A program made the translations under genes and the position numbers. A model generated the notes under the pieces. The model saw only the letters and a program-made list of their open reading frames with translations, was not told where the DNA came from and did not search any database. This document shows positions 60,819-64,000 of a stretch of 64,000 bases of DNA, one piece after another. Positions within the stretch are counted from its first letter, which is position 1; every line of letters starts with the position of its first letter. Source of the DNA: Maritalea sp047634455 (GTDB lineage Bacteria; Pseudomonadota; Alphaproteobacteria; Rhizobiales; Devosiaceae); NCBI RefSeq assembly GCF_047634455.1, contig NZ_JBLIAI010000005.1:33992-97991 (forward strand), written 5' to 3'.

Positions 60819-62206
60819 GATTTTGGCCCGACCATTTCTTCCGGCTTAATCGCTGCATCAAACGCCTCACCACTCATTAGGTCTAGCTCAATCGCAGCGT
60901 CGCGCAGCGTTTGACCCATTTTGTGCGCATGTTTGGCGATTTTTGCGGCGTTGTCATAGCCGATATGCGGATTAAGCGCGGTCACCAACATCAATGAATT
61001 GTTCAGGTGATCTTTGATTCTGTCTCGGTTAGGTTCAATGCCAACCGCGCAATTGTCATTAAAACTCCCCGCCGCATCTGCCAGCAATCGTACTGACTGA
61101 ATAAGATTGTAGGCCATCACCGGCTTATAGACATTCAGTTCAAAATTGCCCTGACTGCCAGCGAAGCCAATCGTTGCGTCATTCCCCATCACCTGCACAC
61201 AAACCATCGTCAGCGCTTCACATTGGGTAGGGTTCACTTTGCCCGGCATAATGGAAGAGCCCGGTTCATTTTCGGGCAAGCTCAACTCGCCCAGCCCGCA
61301 GCGTGGGCCTGACGCCAGCCAACGCACGTCATTGGCAATTTTCATCAACGCAACCGCCAACTGCTTAAGCGCCCCGTGGGTGCCAACAAATGCGTCATGC
61401 CCCCCAAGATAGGCAAATTTATTATCAGCTGTTTTGAAATCCAAACCCGTCAACTCAGCGATTTTAGCGGCAACCTTTTGCGCATAATCTGGATGGGTGT
61501 TCAGCCCAGTACCAACAGCGGTACCGCCAAGGGCCAATTGCTGCATTTGCCCCATCGTGGCTTTTATCGCAGCCAAAGCAAAATCCAGCTGCGCGACCCA
61601 GCCGCTCATTTCCTGCCCCAGTGTCAAAGGCGTCGCGTCCTGTAAATGGGTGCGGCCAATTTTGACAATGTCAGCAAACCGCTTCGCCTTATCATCAAGA
61701 ACATTGCGCAAATCCGAGATCGCCGGAATAAGCTGTTGTTCAATCATTTGCACCCCGGCAATATGCATGGCGGTTGGATAGGTGTCGTTTGAGCTTTGAG
61801 ACTTGTTGACGTGATCATTCGGGTGAACCGGGTTTTTTGACCCCATTTCACCACCCGCCATTTCAATCGCACGATTCGAAATCACCTCATTCACATTCAT
61901 ATTCGACTGGGTGCCCGAACCCGTTTGCCACACCACCAGCGGAAAATGCTGATCGAGTTTTCCTGCAATCACCTCATCCGCCGCCGCACAAATCAAATCT
62001 TTGATTTCGCCATCCAATGTTCCCAATTCATGATTGGTCAATGCCGCCGCTTTTTTCAAAAAACCAAAGGCGTGAATCACCTCAATCGGCATCCGTTCGG
62101 TGCCAATTTTGAAGTTCATTTTTGATCGGGCAGTTTGCGCGCCATAATAGGCACTTGTGGGTACCTCGATGTCGCCCATCGAATCACTTTCAATGCGAAA
62201 ATTCAT
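60815..62206 (-). CDS. fumC: Class II fumarate hydratase
   Basis: A 463-residue tetrameric fumarase of the TCA cycle. Signature GSSIMPGKVNPTQ (about 318-330), with TGSGTQSNMNVNEVISNRA and HPNDHVNKSQSSNDTYPTAM. The stop TAG lies in the outer arm of a CTAGGGTC palindrome. A small membrane-protein gene ends 9 nt upstream of its start, suggesting cotranscription. fumC next to such a membrane gene is common in Rhizobiales. Confidence 0.97.
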   Translation of the reverse strand: MNFRIESDSMGDIEVPTSAYYGAQTARSKMNFKIGTERMPIEVIHAFGFLKKAAALTNHELGTLDGEIKDLICAAADEVIAGKLDQHFPLVVWQTGSGTQSNMNVNEVISNRAIEMAGGEMGSKNPVHPNDHVNKSQSSNDTYPTAMHIAGVQMIEQQLIPAISDLRNVLDDKAKRFADIVKIGRTHLQDATPLTLGQEMSGWVAQLDFALAAIKATMGQMQQLALGGTAVGTGLNTHPDYAQKVAAKIAELTGLDFKTADNKFAYLGGHDAFVGTHGALKQLAVALMKIANDVRWLASGPRCGLGELSLPENEPGSSIMPGKVNPTQCEALTMVCVQVMGNDATIGFAGSQGNFELNVYKPVMAYNLIQSVRLLADAAGSFNDNCAVGIEPNRDRIKDHLNNSLMLVTALNPHIGYDNAAKIAKHAHKMGQTLRDAAIELDLMSGEAFDAAIKPEEMVGPKS

Positions 62207-62215
62207 AACTATCCC

Positions 62216-62623
62216 CTAATGCCCGCCAAAATTGACGTCGCGTGACGCCGACCGGATCGATACTGAAAACCCCGCCATGAGATCAACCAATGACATGACC
62301 ATACAGGTGAAAAACAATGACGTTGCCGCCGCCGGCACCAACAAGAACTCCACCAGATAGGCGATAAATACAAAGGTCGAGAGCATGTGATCCATGATCG
62401 AGGAATTGCCCACTTTGGTCGATTTGAGCACCTCAACAAACAAAAGGATCAGCGCCAATACCACTAACAAGTCGCCCACACTTAATGTCCAAATTGCACC
62501 CGATACCATATCAAGCGACATAACCGGCGACGACCAGCCATTGGCCTTGTCACCAACAATATCAAACGCCACCAGATTATAGATGATCAGCGGCAGCGAC
62601 AGCAGCGGGATTTTCCAAATCAT
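62216..62623 (-). CDS. Hypothetical four-helix membrane protein
   Basis: A 135-residue hydrophobic protein with four probable membrane segments: IPLLSLPLIIYNLVAF; LVVLALILLFVEVL; FVFIAYLVEFLLV; and SLFFTCMVMSLVDLMAGF. It ends with RSASRDVNFGGH. It shares an operon with fumC (9 nt). Similar proteins occur beside fumC in rhizobia; the family number is not known to me. Confidence 0.75.
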   Translation of the reverse strand: MIWKIPLLSLPLIIYNLVAFDIVGDKANGWSSPVMSLDMVSGAIWTLSVGDLLVVLALILLFVEVLKSTKVGNSSIMDHMLSTFVFIAYLVEFLLVPAAATSLFFTCMVMSLVDLMAGFSVSIRSASRDVNFGGH

Positions 62624-62740
62624 AGGACCGTCCTTTGATGGGTCGAATTTGTTCCATCATTTCCCTATTTGGCAGGTGAGGCAAGGCCAATTGCCTATAT
62701 GTCATTTTGGATCGTACAGTCCGAACCTAAGCTTTTTAAA

Positions 62741-62778
62741 GCCCCCCCACCCTTAATCCCTCCCCACCAGGGGGAGGG
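62741..62778. repeat. CCCTTAATCCCTCCCCACC repeat, copy 1
   Basis: GCCCCCCCACCCTTAATCCC then TCCCCACCAGGGGGAGGG, repeated almost identically at 63711. CCCTCCCC / GGGGGAGGG can fold into a hairpin. Confidence 0.85.
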
Positions 62779-62907
62779 AAAGAGAAACCGAGGCCGTGCG
62801 CCACCACAAACACCATCGGCTTCCTCGGACTTGATCCGAGAGTGATAAAGCAAGAAACAGGCATGCCCCCGCACGGTTTTCCGGCGGAGTTCGAACAAAT
62901 TGCAGAA

Positions 62908-62972
62908 GCGCGAGGCGTTTGAAATCTCGTCTTGGTAATCAGTTTAAAAATGAGACGTCAAACGCCTCGCGC
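62908..62972. repeat. Inverted repeat with 14-bp arms
   Basis: GCGCGAGGCGTTTG (62908-62921) / CAAACGCCTCGCGC (62959-62972) with a 37-base spacer holding shorter CGTCT / AGACG arms. A stable hairpin or an element end. Confidence 0.85.
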
Positions 62973-63252
62973 CATTGGCTTTTGCTGTGAATTTGAAACG
63001 GCCCGAGGTGCTAAACCCTTTTATCCCCTTGCTCAGCGCTCCATCAAAACTGTTTTGATCGCCATGATCATTTGATGAGTGCCAATTGGCACAGGTGGAA
63101 AACAATACCCACCAAGCGTCTAACAAGCTGCCTTCGGCGTCAGGCTGGACATTTCAAATCAACGCGAACAACCAACGTCTGATTGTTCGGCCAATTTCTT
63201 CTCTTTAAGGAAGGTGAAATCACACCCCCCGCATTGACGCATATCACCAATT

Positions 63253-63294
63253 GGCGGGGGTGCCGGGGTCGGCAGCAAAGCAACCAACGCCGGC
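63253..63294. repeat. GGCGGGGGTGCCGGGG repeat, copy 4
   Basis: GGCGGGGGTGCCGGGGTCGG followed by CAGCAAAGCAACCAACGCCG. Same family as the tandem copies at 44296-44448. Confidence 0.85.
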
Positions 63295-63416
63295 GTGAAA
63301 AAACTCCTCCTCGCCGCGCCTTGTTCGTCAACAAGCTGCTTTGGCTTCAAAAGAAGATGCCCTAAGTGTGACACAGGTTTTATGGGCGGGGATAAGTTTT
63401 TATGTTTTCTTTCCGC

Positions 63417-63464
63417 GCCGCCGTCGCGAACTGCGTTCGCTTCCCCGGCGCCCCCGCCAATTGG
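63417..63464. repeat. GGCGGGGGTGCCGGGG repeat, copy 5 (inverted)
   Basis: Reverse-complement copy: GCCGCCGTCGCGAACTGCGT then TCGCTTCCCCGGCGCCCCCG. It is closest to the first copy at 44296. Confidence 0.8.
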
Positions 63465-63518
63465 TGCACTTCACTAATGCAAGAAAACACACGGCCTCAA
63501 CCACCAACACCGCATCCT

Positions 63519-63571
63519 GAGCCTGTCGAAGGATGAACGAACGTGCACAGCATACATGGTTCGACAGGCTC
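63519..63571. repeat. GAGCCTGTCGAA / TTCGACAGGCTC palindromic element
   Basis: 12-bp perfect arms (63519-63530 and 63560-63571) enclosing a 29-base spacer. Similar GAGCCTGTCGAA...TTCGACAGGCTC elements are widespread in alphaproteobacterial genomes, by memory. Confidence 0.85.
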
Positions 63572-63710
63572 ACAATGAGGGCAGAGGGAACATGGGGGGG
63601 GAACATTTGAAAACAACCTCTGGCTGTCCCGAACCTGATCCGGGATCAACTTTTATCAGCCCCCCAAAACAACGTAATGACCTGTGAAGACTAACCACCG
63701 CCTCACCTCG

Positions 63711-63748
63711 CCCCCCACCCTTAATCCCTCCCCACCAGGGGGAGGGAG
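63711..63748. repeat. CCCTTAATCCCTCCCCACC repeat, copy 2
   Basis: Second copy of the element at 62741, nearly identical across 36 bases. Confidence 0.85.
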
Positions 63749-64000
63749 AATAAGCAGTGCCAAGATGTAACGTGCACCCCTCGCTGCGCCCTGACGATAA
63801 GTGACCCCGGCTCAGCCTGCGTGGCACGAACGCCACTTAGTTGTCCGGGGATGCCACAGGGGTTTGGGGAACATTTGAGAATGAGACGGATGGCGAAGCT
63901 CCAAGGATGTAAGGGTGAGGGGTGAAGTTTCAGAACAATCTCTGATTGTTCACGAACTTAATCCTGGACCAAAACAAAGGCACGATCACCCAGCGGCACA

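Larger units (their letters stand above)
62624..64000. other. Repeat-rich gene-free region
   Basis: About 1.38 kb with no credible gene. It holds two copies of a CCCTTAATCCCTCCCCACC repeat, a 14-bp-arm inverted repeat at 62908, GGCGGGGGTGCCGGGG repeats, a 12-bp-arm GAGCCTGTCGAA palindrome and other short repeats. Open frames here are short, overlap repeats and lack ribosome sites. Confidence 0.7.

Noticed and set aside
63183..63477. Short frames in the repeat-rich end (for example 63183-63365)
   Set aside because: They run through GGCGGGGGTGCCGGGG repeats and lack ribosome sites.

Overview
The window is 64 kb of ordinary chromosome from an alphaproteobacterium, almost certainly order Hyphomicrobiales (Rhizobiales). 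The evidence is gene order and family: aroB - CorC-type transporter ... bolA / J-protein - cobS - cobT ... rpmB - DUF3108 - SUV3-like helicase - S4 protein - 7Fe ferredoxin - carD; the zinc ribbon - ftsE - ftsX - plsC run; tlpA / argH - lysA; and DUF2125 - tyrA - hisC - methyltransferase / gloB. A rhizobial-type intergenic hairpin lies next to gluQRS and a DWEEF-like tail ends the chemotaxis receptor. Moderate base composition fits a marine or Devosia/Maritalea-like lineage, but the genus is a guess. No phage, plasmid or insertion-sequence genes were seen.

Layout. 1-18 kb: end of aroB, CorC/HlyC protein, a half-size EamA transporter, a GGDEF-EAL protein, bolA divergent from a J-protein, cobaltochelatase cobS-cobT, a secreted phytase-like esterase, an M42 peptidase, queuosine-precursor transporter, L28, DUF3108, SUV3-like helicase, S4 protein, ferredoxin, CarD. 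18-27 kb: SNase-like nuclease and M48 lipoprotein, tRNA-Arg(CCT), purU, a PAS-GGDEF cyclase, 5-formyl-THF cyclo-ligase preceded by an unusual two-gene cassette (DUF2188 plus a TIR-like FINCPFD protein), then zur-znuB-znuC divergent from znuA. 27-37 kb: SAF-domain dehydrogenase, DUF924, a frameshifted DUF1203 gene, CAP lipoprotein, TusA-like protein, ada, HxlR regulator / tautomerase, D,D-carboxypeptidase, chemoreceptor, tRNA-Leu(CAA). 37-50 kb: YqaA, DsbB, HNH nuclease, esterase, alkA, gluQRS, epimerase/LysR pair, cobalamin adenosyltransferase, rhomboid, YjfB, acetyltransferase, tlpA, argH-lysA, a solitary DnaB-like ATPase. 50-62.6 kb: cpdR-like regulator, zinc-ribbon protein, ftsEX, plsC, ChaC-like cyclotransferase, DUF2125, tyrA, hisC, methyltransferase, gloB, a small basic protein, fumC and a membrane protein. 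62.6-64 kb: about 1.4 kb without genes, packed with dispersed repeats.

Physiology: zinc uptake is regulated by Zur through two apparent operators. Cobalamin metabolism is represented by cobST and a PduO-type adenosyltransferase, one-carbon metabolism by purU and 5-FCL, alkylation repair by ada and alkA. c-di-GMP is represented by two enzymes. The main curiosities are (i) the DUF2188/FINCPFD cassette, (ii) a palindromic CTAGGGTC element found five times, each time supplying the stop codon of a gene, and (iii) several other families of intergenic repeats. Start codons were chosen from Shine-Dalgarno spacing and family lengths by eye; GTG and TTG starts are common.
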